Positions 47,880 through 56,631 of a DNA stretch of 59,832 bases are shown here, piece after piece. Under the pieces are notes generated by a model. The model was given only the letters and a program-made list of their open reading frames with translations. It did not search any database and was not told the origin of the DNA. The translations under genes and the position numbers were made by a program. How positions within the stretch are numbered: position 1 is the stretch's first letter; every line of letters starts with the position of its first letter. The stretch comes from Caenimonas sp. SL110 (GTDB lineage: Bacteria; Pseudomonadota; Gammaproteobacteria; Burkholderiales; Burkholderiaceae_C): contig NZ_JANU01000032.1 of NCBI RefSeq assembly GCF_001044395.1, positions 1 through 59,832 of the forward strand, written 5' to 3'.

Positions 47880-49115
47880 ATGAACTCACTGGATGGCATT
47901 CGCGTTCTCGATCTCTCCCGCGTTCTTGCGGGCCCCTGGTGTACCCAGACCCTGGCCGACCTGGGCGCCGACGTCATCAAGGTTGAGCGTCCCGGCACCG
48001 GCGACGATACCCGCACGTGGGGTCCTCCGTTCCTGAAGGACGATGCCGGCAATGACACGGCCGAGGCCGCTTATTACCTGGGCGCCAATCGCAACAAGCG
48101 CTCTATCACCTGCGACATCGCCAGCCCCGAGGGCCAGGCGCTGATCCGCGACCTGGTTGGGCAATGCCAGGTGTTTGTCGAAAACTACAAGGTCGGTGAC
48201 ATGGCTCGCTACGGCCTGGACTATGAATCACTCAAGGCGATCAACCCTGCCCTTGTGTACTGCAGCATCACCGGGTTCGGGCAGACCGGGCCGTATCGCG
48301 AGCGCGCAGGGTACGACTACGCAGTGCAAGGCATCGGCGGGCTCATGAGCGTGACCGGTGAACGCGACGACCTGGGTGGCGGACCGCAAAAGGTGGGCGT
48401 CGCTGTCGCGGACCTTTTCACCGGCATGTATGCGACGGTGGGCGTGCTCTCGGCGCTTCGCCACGCGGAGCGATACGGACAGGGGCAGCACATCGACATG
48501 GCGCTGCTCGACACGCAGGTAGCCATGCTCGCAAACCTGGGCGCCAACTATCTCGTGAGCGGAAAAACACCCGGCCGTGCGGGCAATGCGCACCAGAACA
48601 TCGTGCCCTACCAGGTGTTCGAAGTCGCGCCTGACCCTCAAGGCAATCGCGATTACCTGATCCTGGCGGTCGGCAACGACAGCCAGTTCGCCAAGTTCTG
48701 CGAGGTGGCCGGCGCGCCGGAATTGGCGAAGGACGAGCGATTCGCGCGCAACCAGGGGCGCGTGCGTGACCGCGCCGTCCTGGTACCGATGCTGGAGGCG
48801 CTGATGCGCCAGCGAACCAAGCCGCAGTGGCTGGCTGCACTGGAGGCCGCCAAGGTGCCTTGCGGCGCCATCAACAACCTCCAGGAGGTCTTTTCAGATC
48901 CGCAGGTTCTGGAGCGCGGGATGGTCTCCACCTGGGCGCACCCCTTACGCGCCAGCCTCGACCTGGTCTCCAGCCCGATTCGCATGAGCGTGACGCCCGT
49001 GCGCAAGGACTTTCCCCCGCCGCTGCTGGGCGAGCACACGGCCCAGGTCCTGCGTGAGGTGCTCGGGCTGCCCGATGACAGGATCGAGCAACTGAAAGAA
49101 GACAAGGTGATCTGA
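47880..49115 (+). CDS. Class III CoA transferase (CaiB/BaiF family)
   Basis: A 411-residue enzyme that moves CoA between carboxylic acids. The N-terminal segment LDGIRVLDLSRVLAGPWCTQTLADLGADVIKVE is the family signature; Asp178 (VAVADLFTG) is the predicted covalent carboxylate, and GLMSVTG, GGPQKVG precede it. It is close in length to formyl-CoA and succinyl-CoA transferases (about 400-430). ATG 47880 is the start. The esterase-like hydrolase gene follows with no gap, which suggests a small catabolic unit for an aromatic or dicarboxylic acid. The substrate is not predictable. Confidence 0.93.
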   Translation: MNSLDGIRVLDLSRVLAGPWCTQTLADLGADVIKVERPGTGDDTRTWGPPFLKDDAGNDTAEAAYYLGANRNKRSITCDIASPEGQALIRDLVGQCQVFVENYKVGDMARYGLDYESLKAINPALVYCSITGFGQTGPYRERAGYDYAVQGIGGLMSVTGERDDLGGGPQKVGVAVADLFTGMYATVGVLSALRHAERYGQGQHIDMALLDTQVAMLANLGANYLVSGKTPGRAGNAHQNIVPYQVFEVAPDPQGNRDYLILAVGNDSQFAKFCEVAGAPELAKDERFARNQGRVRDRAVLVPMLEALMRQRTKPQWLAALEAAKVPCGAINNLQEVFSDPQVLERGMVSTWAHPLRASLDLVSSPIRMSVTPVRKDFPPPLLGEHTAQVLREVLGLPDDRIEQLKEDKVI

Positions 49116-49868
49116 ATGGCTGATTTCGTTCTGGTGCATGGCGCCTGGCATGGTGGTTGGTGCTGGCGCGATGTGATTGCCCTGCTGGCTGCCCAGGGGC
49201 ATCGCGCACATGCCGTGACGTTGACTGGCGTCGGCGATCGCGCGCACCTGATGTCGCCCGCCATCACGCTGGAAACACATATTGCCGACGTGATGAAGGC
49301 GATCGAGGCCGAGGAAATGCAATCGGTTGTGCTGGCCGTGCACTCTTACGCCGGAATGATTGGCACTGCTGTAGCCGATCGAATGCCCGAGCGACTGCAG
49401 CACCTGGTCTATGTCGATGCCGTCGTGCCAAAGCCTGGCGAAAGCTGGAGCAGCACACACGCAGTGGCGACCCGGGAAGCCAGGCTTGCCGCTGCGGCGA
49501 GTTCGCCGGATTTCAGCTTCCCGCCGCCCGATCCAGCCGTTTTTGGACTGGCCGATGCACCCTACGATTGGGTCAAGCGGCGGCAGACCCCACACCCGGG
49601 GCATACCTACACCGCGCCATTGGACTTCGATCCAGGACGTGTGGCGGCCATTGCCCGCACCTTCATCAACTGCACCCAGCCCGCACTCGCGACCATCGAC
49701 TCGATTCGACCGCGCCTGGGTGACAGCCGGTTCTGGGGTGGTGCCTGGTTGGGTGGCGCAGGGGTGCGGGTCGTGGAAATGAAAACCGGTCACGACCCGA
49801 TGGTGAGCGAGCCCGATTTACTTGCCCGCGTCCTGATGGAGTGCGCCACAATGAAAGCTTCAGGATGA
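49116..49868 (+). CDS. α/β-hydrolase, salicylate esterase/pyrethroid hydrolase type
   Basis: A 250-residue α/β-hydrolase of the group that includes EstC, plant methyl-salicylate esterases and pyrethroid hydrolases. Motifs: oxyanion HGAWHGGWCW (8-17), nucleophile Ser77 in AVHSYAG, and catalytic His226 in TGHDPMVSEP. Its ATG directly follows the CoA transferase stop codon. A role in cleaving an ester or opening a ring for the adjoining CoA transferase is inference. Confidence 0.9.
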   Translation: MADFVLVHGAWHGGWCWRDVIALLAAQGHRAHAVTLTGVGDRAHLMSPAITLETHIADVMKAIEAEEMQSVVLAVHSYAGMIGTAVADRMPERLQHLVYVDAVVPKPGESWSSTHAVATREARLAAAASSPDFSFPPPDPAVFGLADAPYDWVKRRQTPHPGHTYTAPLDFDPGRVAAIARTFINCTQPALATIDSIRPRLGDSRFWGGAWLGGAGVRVVEMKTGHDPMVSEPDLLARVLMECATMKASG

Positions 49869-49878
49869 GAGGGACTCC

Positions 49879-51057
49879 ATGGGGTCAGGCAAGTCCGCGC
49901 GAAGCGAGTCACAGCGAAAACGCATAGCGAAGACGGCGCCTGCGCCGGCTGCGCCAGCCGTAGCGGGACTCACCCCGGTTGCCGCCGCCACACTCCCGGC
50001 CATCATCGGGGCTGAACTCGCCCATGACGTCGCCATCATGCAGAACGTGCTTCAGGAAGTTCGAAGCATGCGCAGCATTTCGAGAGGACAGGTCGCCACA
50101 CTGGAGGCCTGCCTGGAGTCTGCACACCGGATTGCGATGCAGAGCCAGCAGATATCGCGCCTGGCCAGCGGACGGCTGCGCCAGTCGCATGAACGGCTTC
50201 CGCTCGACACGATCGTCAACGACGTTCTCAATGGCATGACGCTACGGTTCAAGCTGGGCGGCTATGAGGTCACCCATCGGCTGCGGCCCGTCGAAGTCAT
50301 CGTCGATCCCGGGCTGCTGCTGGGACTGGTGCAGGTGGCGATCGACTGGTCTGCAGACCAGGGACAGCGCTTGCAGGTTCGCCTGGACGTCAAGAATTGG
50401 CCGGAGCATGCTGAACTGGCGATCAAGTCCAGCCAGTCGGTCGCGTTGTCTCAGGCTGCATCTGGAGAGGAGAAGGTTCGTGATGACCTCAACTGGCAAC
50501 TGCTCCTGCAGACCGCGATGGCGATGGGCGTCACAGTGGACCGCGTCGTCGCGGTGGATCACACCATGCTCTCGATCGAGTTTCCGCGAACGGTTCGCCA
50601 GATCGAGGGACTCATGGCGATCGACATGGAAAGCAATTCGGGCATCAGTAGCGGCCACTCCAGCACGTTCCTGACCGAGGCACGCCCGCTCGCGGGTCAC
50701 CGGGTCCTGCTCGTGTCCGCTGATGCCGGCGTGATCGGAGAGTTGAAGGCTGTTTGCGACAGCATGGGGCTGACACTTGACGTTTGCCCCACCAGCGCAG
50801 GCGCCGTGCGTCACTGCGAAGCAGACATGCCTCACCTGATCGTGGTGGAGGAGCGGCTACGCGACCATCAATTCGAGGAGCTTCGCGCTGACATCGTCCG
50901 CTCCGACGTGAACTTTCCGGTTGTGGAAATCACCCGGGCGCCCAACATCCTGGAAATGTCGAACTGGATGGGAGACAGCGTGAGTCGCATCAGCCGCGAT
51001 TCGCTACGCGCCCACCTGCCTTCGTTTCTGGTGATGGAGCTGGCCAAGATCGGTTGA
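49879..51057 (+). CDS. Degenerate histidine-kinase/receiver-like protein
   Basis: A 392-residue cytoplasmic protein not matching any common family by eye. Residues 40-105 resemble a HisKA dimerisation helix pair (GAELAHDVAIMQNVLQEV, with His49 where a kinase H-box would be). Residues 110-240 look like an eroded HATPase domain: the N-box equivalent VQVAIDWSAD lacks Asn and the glycine boxes are not evident. Residues 272-370 have the β/α pattern of a receiver (HRVLLVSADAGVIGEL, then LIVVEERL), with Glu in place of the phospho-acceptor Asp. It could be a phosphorylation-independent scaffold. The start follows GAGAGGG, ten bases after the hydrolase gene. Confidence 0.7.
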   Translation: MGSGKSARSESQRKRIAKTAPAPAAPAVAGLTPVAAATLPAIIGAELAHDVAIMQNVLQEVRSMRSISRGQVATLEACLESAHRIAMQSQQISRLASGRLRQSHERLPLDTIVNDVLNGMTLRFKLGGYEVTHRLRPVEVIVDPGLLLGLVQVAIDWSADQGQRLQVRLDVKNWPEHAELAIKSSQSVALSQAASGEEKVRDDLNWQLLLQTAMAMGVTVDRVVAVDHTMLSIEFPRTVRQIEGLMAIDMESNSGISSGHSSTFLTEARPLAGHRVLLVSADAGVIGELKAVCDSMGLTLDVCPTSAGAVRHCEADMPHLIVVEERLRDHQFEELRADIVRSDVNFPVVEITRAPNILEMSNWMGDSVSRISRDSLRAHLPSFLVMELAKIG

Positions 51058-51112
51058 GGGCGGCAATGCGGATGCGGAACTAAAATCGACGCATCCCCTC
51101 GAACCTGGACTC

Positions 51113-51607
51113 ATGAAACGCGTTCTTATTGGCTTGGCCCTTGCGGCCGCGATTGCCGCCGGCGGTGCCTGGTTGGCGTTCTCAAAGGAGGCCGCCCCGC
51201 AGTCGACGTTCGTGCTGCTCGACGGATCGAGCAGGACCACTTCAGACCTCAAGGGCCGGGTGACCCTGGTGAATTTCTGGGCCACGAGTTGCACGACCTG
51301 CGTCGCGGAGATGCCCAAGATCATGGCGACCCACGACAAATATCAGTCGCGCGGCTACGACACATTGGCAGTTGCGATGAGCTATGACCCGCCCAGCTAT
51401 GTCGTCAACTATGCGCAGACGCGCAAGCTGCCCTTCAAGGTGGCGATCGACAACACAGGAGCAGTGGCGAAAGCGTGGGGCGATGTGCAACTCACACCGA
51501 CGACCTTTGTGGTGAACAAGCGCGGCGAGATCGTGAAGCGTTATGTCGGCGAGCCCAACTTTGCCGAACTGCACATACTCATCGAGAAGTTGCTCGCAGA
51601 AACCTGA
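51113..51607 (+). CDS. TlpA/ResA-like membrane-anchored thioredoxin
   Basis: A 164-residue periplasmic thiol-disulfide protein with an uncleaved or signal N-terminal helix (residues 2-22) and the redox motif Cys60-Thr-Thr-Cys63 in NFWATSCTTCVAEMP. This class keeps apocytochrome c haem sites reduced or handles periplasmic disulfides; the cytochrome c' gene next door makes the first role attractive. The cis-proline loop (QLTPTTFVVNKRGEIV) is present. A perfect hairpin follows the stop codon. Confidence 0.92.
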   Translation: MKRVLIGLALAAAIAAGGAWLAFSKEAAPQSTFVLLDGSSRTTSDLKGRVTLVNFWATSCTTCVAEMPKIMATHDKYQSRGYDTLAVAMSYDPPSYVVNYAQTRKLPFKVAIDNTGAVAKAWGDVQLTPTTFVVNKRGEIVKRYVGEPNFAELHILIEKLLAET

Positions 51608-51618
51608 ACTTGCTTACC

Positions 51619-51659
51619 CCCAACAGAAGCGCCCGGCATTACCGGGCGTTTCTGTTGGG
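51619..51659. terminator. Bidirectional terminator between tlpA-like and cytochrome c' genes
   Basis: The perfect inverted repeat cccaacagaa...ttctgttggg encloses the inner stem cgcccgg/ccgggcg. On the plus strand the inner stem is followed by TTTCTGTT. It lies between two convergent genes and can serve both. Confidence 0.85.
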
Positions 51660-51671
51660 ACGGACGCTGCG

Positions 51672-52127
51672 TCAGTCGCGGCGATAGGCGTCATGGCAGG
51701 TCTTGCAATTGCCCGCGGTGGCACCGAACGCTGCCTTTAAATTGTCCAGATTGTTGGTTTTGGCTGCCGCGACCAGCTTCGTGCTGTCTGCGATCAGCTT
51801 TTCGCCATGTTCCTTGAACTTGGCTTGTTCTGACCAGATTTCAGCCTTTGCGCGACTTGGCGTTACCTTGTCATATCCGGGGCCGAACCCCGCCCACGCG
51901 AGTTTGGCCATGTCGGCGACGATTTCCGCATTCTCGGTGGCCACCCTGGCGTCGTAAGGAACTCGACCGCTGGTCATCGCACCAAGGCGACCAACGTGCT
52001 GCGACATCACAAACATGACGCCCTGACGGTACTTGGCTGCGTCCTCGGGTTTGGCGAATTGCGCGGATGCAGGTCCTGCCATCACGGCAACTGTGGCGGC
52101 AATCGCCAGCGATACGGGAATCCTCAT
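51672..52127 (-). CDS. Cytochrome c' (class II cytochrome c)
   Basis: A 151-residue exported cytochrome with a signal peptide ending SAQFA and the haem site CKTCH at 141-145, close to the C-terminus, which is diagnostic of class II. Helices between form the four-helix bundle. Cytochromes c' bind NO and CO at a five-coordinate haem and protect against nitrosative stress. It starts at ATG 52127, is divergent from a cytochrome b gene and converges on the TlpA-like gene. Confidence 0.94.
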   Translation of the reverse strand: MRIPVSLAIAATVAVMAGPASAQFAKPEDAAKYRQGVMFVMSQHVGRLGAMTSGRVPYDARVATENAEIVADMAKLAWAGFGPGYDKVTPSRAKAEIWSEQAKFKEHGEKLIADSTKLVAAAKTNNLDNLKAAFGATAGNCKTCHDAYRRD

Positions 52128-52306
52128 GAGCTTTTTTCTCCGGGTTGTGGGTTCTTTGGACTCTATGCTGACTCGCAAGTCTGTGAAAAAGTTCTTGGGA
52201 ACTTTGAATGCTAGGGAATCCACCAATGCCCGTGCGTCGCAGTCGAGTCGGACCTGTCGCGTCACAATGGCAGCCGAATCTCATCGATCAACTGAAGGAA
52301 ACGCAC

Positions 52307-52972
52307 ATGCCCACACCCGTACGCGTCTGGGACCTGCCCACGCGGATGTTTCACTGGGCACTGGTGGCATGCGTCATCGGCCTGGTTATTTCGGGTTATC
52401 GCGGCGGTGCGGCGATGGAGTGGCACGCGCGCATTGGCTATGCGGTACTGACCCTGCTTTTGTTCCGTATCGTCTGGGGTTTTGTAGGTGGGCGATGGTC
52501 GCGTTTCGGCTCTTTCATTTATTCGCCGAGGTCTGTCATGAATTACCTGCGCGGGCAGGCGCACCCCGATCACCTGGTGGGCCATAACCCGCTGGGAGCA
52601 GGATCAGTCTTCGCCATGATTGTCGTGTTGCTGGCCCAGGTCGGGACCGGGCTGATTGGCGATGATGAAATTTCGTTCACCGGCCCCCTGAACAAGTTTG
52701 TCGAAAGCAGCCAGGGTCTGGCCGCGACCTGGTATCACAAGCGCGTTGGACAATGGCTGATCCTTGGCCTGGTCGCGCTCCACATTTGCGCAGTCCTGTA
52801 CTACCTCTGGAAAAGGAATGACAACCTTATCAAGCCGATGATTGACGGGGACAAGGCGCTGGAAAGCCCGGCGGCCGCATCGAGGGACGATCTGGGTTCA
52901 AGGGTCGCCGCGCTGGTGATCTTTGGGCTTTGCGCAGGGTGCGTCACCTGGGTCGTCAAGCTGGGCAGCTGA
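52307..52972 (+). CDS. Cytochrome b (b561-type), partner of cytochrome c'
   Basis: A 221-residue membrane cytochrome b. Candidate haem ligands are His16 (RMFHWALV), His40 (EWHARIGY), His144 (WYHKRVGQ) and His159 (ALHICAVL), in four helices, with a fifth helix at the C-terminus. It is related to the protein at 6996-7754; both open with the same pattern, DLPTRMFHW versus DAPTRMFHW. Pairing of cytochrome c' with a b-type cytochrome gene is known in other proteobacteria. The start ATG 52307 follows GAAGGAAACG. The 179-base region shared with cytochrome c' probably holds both promoters. Confidence 0.92.
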   Translation: MPTPVRVWDLPTRMFHWALVACVIGLVISGYRGGAAMEWHARIGYAVLTLLLFRIVWGFVGGRWSRFGSFIYSPRSVMNYLRGQAHPDHLVGHNPLGAGSVFAMIVVLLAQVGTGLIGDDEISFTGPLNKFVESSQGLAATWYHKRVGQWLILGLVALHICAVLYYLWKRNDNLIKPMIDGDKALESPAAASRDDLGSRVAALVIFGLCAGCVTWVVKLGS

Positions 52973-53032
52973 GATTGCGGGCCGAATCCCGCGCTAAACT
53001 GGCAGGCCGCCTCCAACCGATCCACCTGCAGC

Positions 53033-53527
53033 TTGGTCACGAAGTTACCCGTTGTCGAACTATTCTCCCCTGTGACCCCCGAGGAATTGGGAGCCGTCCG
53101 GGAGATTTTTCGCGACTACGCCAGCGGACTTGGCGTGGACCTGTGCTTCCAGGACTTCGACCAGGAACTCGCTACGCTTCCAGGTGACTATTCGCCGCCG
53201 CGCGGGGCGCTGCTCCTGGCGCGAGTAGCTGGTCAAATCGCCGGCTGCTGCGCGCTTCGGCCGCTGGACGCCGCCGATTATCCCAATGCCTGCGAAATGA
53301 AGCGTCTGTTTGTGCGCAATCAGTTCCGCGGAATTGGGCTAGGGAGGCAGTTGGCCGACGCAATACTCGATGCTGCACGGCAAGCGGGGTATTCCAGCGT
53401 GCTACTCGACACGCTGGACGATATGGAGGCTGCGCGTGCGCTGTACGAAGAGCTAGGCTTCGCCGAGATCCCTCCTTACTATCACAACCCCATTGCCGGC
53501 GCGCACTACCTCAAAGCCGATCTTTAG
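53033..53527 (+). CDS. GNAT-family N-acetyltransferase
   Basis: A 164-residue acetyltransferase. Conserved features: LFVRNQFRGIGLGRQLADAI (acetyl-CoA motif RGIGLG) and AARALYEELGFAEIPPYYHNP, which are typical of the small YjgM/PhnO-like group that acetylates amines or amino acids. The start is uncertain: TTG 53033 gives MVTKLPVVELF, GTG 53072 is an alternative; neither has a good ribosome-binding site. The 3' end overlaps the convergent peroxiredoxin gene by four bases. Confidence 0.85.
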   Translation: MVTKLPVVELFSPVTPEELGAVREIFRDYASGLGVDLCFQDFDQELATLPGDYSPPRGALLLARVAGQIAGCCALRPLDAADYPNACEMKRLFVRNQFRGIGLGRQLADAILDAARQAGYSSVLLDTLDDMEAARALYEELGFAEIPPYYHNPIAGAHYLKADL

Positions 53528-54039
53528 GCGTTCAAGCCCCTGGCTTGCGCAAGCATCGTGGCAGCGTCGCTGACTTCGAACTTGCCCGGAGCCTCGACAT
53601 TGAGAGCTACAACCTTGCCATCCTTGATGAGCATCGAATAACGGGCACTACGGACGCCCATGCCGCGGCTGGTGAGATCGAGCGTGAGGCCTGTGGCCTT
53701 CGCAAAGTCGGCGCTACCGTCCCCGATCATTCGCACCTTGCTTTCAGTCTTTTGGTCGCGCGCCCAGGCGCCCATGACGAATGCGTCATTGACCGACAAG
53801 CACCAGATTTCGTCGATCCCAGCTGCCTTGAGTTCGGCCGCCTTCTCGACAAAGCCGGGAACATGTTTGGCTGAGCACGTCGGCGTGAATGCGCCGGGGA
53901 GTGCGAACACGCAAATCGTCTTTCCCGCCGCCGCTTCTGCGGTCTTCACCGGGTTGGGTCCAATAGAGCAGCCATTACCCTCAACTTCGGAGTACTCCTG
54001 AAGCGTCACGCTGGGAATGTCATCGCCGACTTTTATCAT
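53524..54039 (-). CDS. Peroxiredoxin, Prx5/hybrid type
   Basis: A 171-residue thiol peroxidase. The peroxidatic cysteine is Cys55 in LPGAFTPTCSAKHVPGF, the Prx5 signature. Length fits the group of 160-170. It reduces H2O2 or alkyl peroxides with a thiol donor such as glutathione or glutaredoxin. ATG 54039 has GGAG seven bases upstream. It lies in the same direction as the S10 cluster, downstream of its terminator. Confidence 0.92.
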   Translation of the reverse strand: MIKVGDDIPSVTLQEYSEVEGNGCSIGPNPVKTAEAAAGKTICVFALPGAFTPTCSAKHVPGFVEKAAELKAAGIDEIWCLSVNDAFVMGAWARDQKTESKVRMIGDGSADFAKATGLTLDLTSRGMGVRSARYSMLIKDGKVVALNVEAPGKFEVSDAATMLAQARGLNA

Positions 54040-54049
54040 CTGGTTCTCC

Positions 54050-54081
54050 AAAAAGGAATCGGCCCACATTGTGGGCCGATT
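54050..54081 (-). terminator. Rho-independent terminator after rpsQ
   Basis: On the minus strand the 11-base-pair stem aatcggcccac/gtgggccgatt with a three-base loop is followed by CCTTTTT. It lies about 50 bases past the rpsQ stop codon and ends the ribosomal protein transcript before the peroxiredoxin gene. Confidence 0.9.
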
Positions 54082-54130
54082 CATGGGAGTTTGCGTTGGC
54101 GCAACGCAGGCGCCAGACGCTGAGCAGGGT

Positions 54131-54400
54131 TTAAACCGCAGCGGCCTTCTCGACCAAACGGGTCGCAACCCAGTTCTTGGTCTTGGAGATCGGGCGGCTC
54201 TCGGTGATCTCGATCACGTCACCCGTGTGGTACTCGCTCTTTTCGTCGTGCGCGTGGTACTTGCTCGACTTGGCAACGATCTTGCCGTAAAGCTCGTGCT
54301 TGACGCGGCGCTCGACCAGGACCGTAACAGTCTTGGTTCGCTTGTCACTCACCACTTTGCCGATCAGGGTGCGCTTGAGGGAAGTCTTGGCTTCAGTCAT
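54131..54400 (-). CDS. rpsQ: 30S ribosomal protein S17
   Basis: An 89-residue S17 that binds 16S rRNA early in assembly ([47 protein letters not shown]). ATG 54400 (MTEAK) has AAGGA five bases upstream; an ATG two codons earlier abuts the ribosome-binding site and is less likely. Last gene of the S10 cluster here. Confidence 0.97.
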   Translation of the reverse strand: MTEAKTSLKRTLIGKVVSDKRTKTVTVLVERRVKHELYGKIVAKSSKYHAHDEKSEYHTGDVIEITESRPISKTKNWVATRLVEKAAAV

Positions 54401-54408
54401 GTTCATCC

Positions 54409-54636
54409 TTACTTGGCCGATTTCTTGTCGGTAGCTTGCGACGCGGACTCAGCTTGCTTCTGGGCAAGGATCGTCTTGGCGCGCGCAATATCGCGGCGCG
54501 TGATGCGCAACGTACCGGTGTTGGTGAGTTGTTGCGTAGCCTTCTGCATGCGCAGGCCGAAGTGGGCCTTTTGCAGTTCCTTGACCTCGGTCACGAGGCC
54601 GGCAACGTCTTTCTTGCGCAGTTCAGTAGTTTTCAT
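54409..54636 (-). CDS. rpmC: 50S ribosomal protein L29
   Basis: A 75-residue L29, located at the tunnel exit and part of the SRP/trigger-factor docking site. Motifs: [17 protein letters not shown] and [31 protein letters not shown]. It is about ten residues longer than E. coli L29 because of a polar C-terminal tail. Confidence 0.97.
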   Translation of the reverse strand: MKTTELRKKDVAGLVTEVKELQKAHFGLRMQKATQQLTNTGTLRITRRDIARAKTILAQKQAESASQATDKKSAK

Positions 54637-54653
54637 TTTTCATCACTCCTGAA

Positions 54654-55070
54654 TTACGAGCCGATCATGCGGCTGACAAACGTCGTGCGCAGCGGGAGCT
54701 TGGCAGCAGCCAGGCGGAACGCTTCGCGAGCGAGTTCTTCAGGGACGCCGACGATCTCGAACACGACCTTGCCGGGCTGGATTTCAGCAACGTAGTACTC
54801 GGGGTTGCCCTTACCGTTACCCATACGCACCTCAGCAGGCTTGTGGGAAATCGGCTTGTCGGGGAACACACGAATCCAGATACGGCCGCCGCGCTTGACG
54901 TGGCGTGAAATCGCGCGACGCGCAGCTTCAATCTGACGGGCCGTCAGACGGCCACGATCCGTGCACTTCAGGCCGAAGTCACCGAATGCGACCGAGTTGC
55001 CCCGTGTAGCGACACCGGTGTTACGGCCCTTTTGCTCTTTGCGGTATTTCCGGCGAGCGGGTTGCAGCAT
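54654..55070 (-). CDS. rplP: 50S ribosomal protein L16
   Basis: A 138-residue L16, needed for A-site tRNA placement. [19 protein letters not shown] is the conserved N-terminus, and [24 protein letters not shown] contains the hydroxylated-arginine loop. Two bases separate it from rpsC. Confidence 0.98.
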   Translation of the reverse strand: MLQPARRKYRKEQKGRNTGVATRGNSVAFGDFGLKCTDRGRLTARQIEAARRAISRHVKRGGRIWIRVFPDKPISHKPAEVRMGNGKGNPEYYVAEIQPGKVVFEIVGVPEELAREAFRLAAAKLPLRTTFVSRMIGS

Positions 55071-55072
55071 GT

Positions 55073-55984
55073 TTACTCTCCTTTACCGTCTGCAGGTGCG
55101 GCGGTGCCGCCTTCTGCAGGTGCGGCCTTGCGGACGCGCTTAACGGTAGATTTCGGTGCATCGGCACCTGGCGTTGCTTCGGCAGGCTTGTCGCTGCCGT
55201 CAACCGGCGCTACGTTACCTGCCCCGGCTGCGGGACGTCGGGCTGGCGGACGACGATCGCCAGCCGGGCGATCACCCGGGCGGCCATCGCGGCGCGGGCC
55301 ACGGGGACGACGTTCTTCTTCGGCACGGGGCTCGACGATGGCTGGCAAATCATTGCGGCCAAGCGTGTCACCCTTGTAGACCCAGACCTTGACGCCGATG
55401 ACGCCGTAGGTGGTCTTGGCTTCGGAAAAACCATAGTCAATGTCAGCGCGCAGCGTATGAAGCGGCACGCGACCTTCGCGGTACCACTCGGTACGCGCGA
55501 TCTCGATGCCGTTCAGGCGACCAGCGGACATGATCTTGATGCCCTGCGCGCCCAGACGCATCGCGTTCTGCATCGCGCGCTTCATGGCGCGGCGGAACAT
55601 GATGCGCTTCTCGAGCTGCTGCGTGATCGAGTCGGCGATCAGCTGGGCATCGATTTCTGGCTTGCGCACTTCCTCGATGTTCACAGCGACCGGCACACCC
55701 AGGCGCTTGCCGAGCTCTTTCTTGAGCGCTTCGATGTCTTCGCCTTTCTTGCCGATCACTACCCCCGGGCGAGCCGAAAAGATGGTGATGCGGGCGCTCT
55801 TGGCGGGACGCTCGATGAGAACGCGCGAAACTGCAGCGTTCTTCAGCTTGGCTTTGAGGTATTCGCGAACCTTGATGTCTTCGGCAAGCATGCCGGCGAA
55901 ATCACGGTTGTTGGCGTACCAGCGGCTGGCCCAGTTGCGGCTGACCGCGAGGCGGAAGCCGGTAGGATGGATTTTTTGTCCCAT
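55073..55984 (-). CDS. rpsC: 30S ribosomal protein S3 with long C-terminal tail
   Basis: A 303-residue S3 at the mRNA entry channel with helicase activity. KH domain motif [18 protein letters not shown] and the core up to about residue 210 are standard. The final 80-90 residues are a disordered tail: first Arg/Asp/Gly/Pro-rich ([15 protein letters not shown]), then Ala/Pro/Lys-rich ([14 protein letters not shown]). E. coli S3 has 233 residues. The tail is basic in part and could contact mRNA or assembly factors. Confidence 0.97.
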   Translation of the reverse strand: MGQKIHPTGFRLAVSRNWASRWYANNRDFAGMLAEDIKVREYLKAKLKNAAVSRVLIERPAKSARITIFSARPGVVIGKKGEDIEALKKELGKRLGVPVAVNIEEVRKPEIDAQLIADSITQQLEKRIMFRRAMKRAMQNAMRLGAQGIKIMSAGRLNGIEIARTEWYREGRVPLHTLRADIDYGFSEAKTTYGVIGVKVWVYKGDTLGRNDLPAIVEPRAEEERRPRGPRRDGRPGDRPAGDRRPPARRPAAGAGNVAPVDGSDKPAEATPGADAPKSTVKRVRKAAPAEGGTAAPADGKGE

Positions 55985-55999
55985 ATTGTCCTGAGCCTC

Positions 56000-56332
56000 T
56001 TAGTTGCCAACGGTCAAGTACACGTGGCACGTGGGCTTGACGATACGGTTGCCGCGGCCTTTGGCGCGCGCGGTGAAACGCTTGAGCGAAGCGCCCTGCT
56101 CGACATAGATGGTCTTGACCTTCAGTTCGTCGATGTCGGCGCCGTCGTTGTGCTCGGCGTTCGCAATAGCGGACATCAGCACCTTCTTGATAATGCCGGC
56201 GGCCTTCTTTTGCGTGAACTCAAGCGTATTGAGCGCCTGGTCCACCTTTTTGCCTCGAATCAGATCGGCGACCAGACGGCCCTTGTCGACCGACAGACGG
56301 ACGCCCCTGAGGACTGCACGTGTTTCTGACAT
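56000..56332 (-). CDS. rplV: 50S ribosomal protein L22
   Basis: A 110-residue L22 lining the exit tunnel; length equals E. coli. Conserved [20 protein letters not shown] and the tunnel-loop end [22 protein letters not shown]. Changes in this loop confer macrolide resistance in other species; the sequence looks standard. Confidence 0.98.
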   Translation of the reverse strand: MSETRAVLRGVRLSVDKGRLVADLIRGKKVDQALNTLEFTQKKAAGIIKKVLMSAIANAEHNDGADIDELKVKTIYVEQGASLKRFTARAKGRGNRIVKPTCHVYLTVGN

Positions 56333-56341
56333 GGTCTTTCC

Positions 56342-56620
56342 TTACTTCTTCTGGACTTTTTTGTCCGCAGGGTGGCCCTTGAAGGTGCGCGTCAAGGCGA
56401 ATTCGCCGAGCTTGTGGCCCACCATCTGGTCGGTGATATAGACCGGGACGTGCTGCTTGCCGTTATGCACGGCGATCGTCAGCCCGATGAATTCGGGCAG
56501 GATCATGGAGCGACGCGACCAGGTCTTGATCGGCTTCTTGTCCTTCGTGGTCACGGCCTTGTCGGCCTTGGCCACAAGGTGATGGTCGACGAAAGGACCT
56601 TTTTTGAGTGAGCGAGTCAT
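56342..56620 (-). CDS. rpsS: 30S ribosomal protein S19
   Basis: A 92-residue S19, head protein contacting S13 and t[18 protein letters not shown] start and [20 protein letters not shown] end are conserved. Confidence 0.98.
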   Translation of the reverse strand: MTRSLKKGPFVDHHLVAKADKAVTTKDKKPIKTWSRRSMILPEFIGLTIAVHNGKQHVPVYITDQMVGHKLGEFALTRTFKGHPADKKVQKK

Positions 56621-56631
56621 TCGTTAACCCC

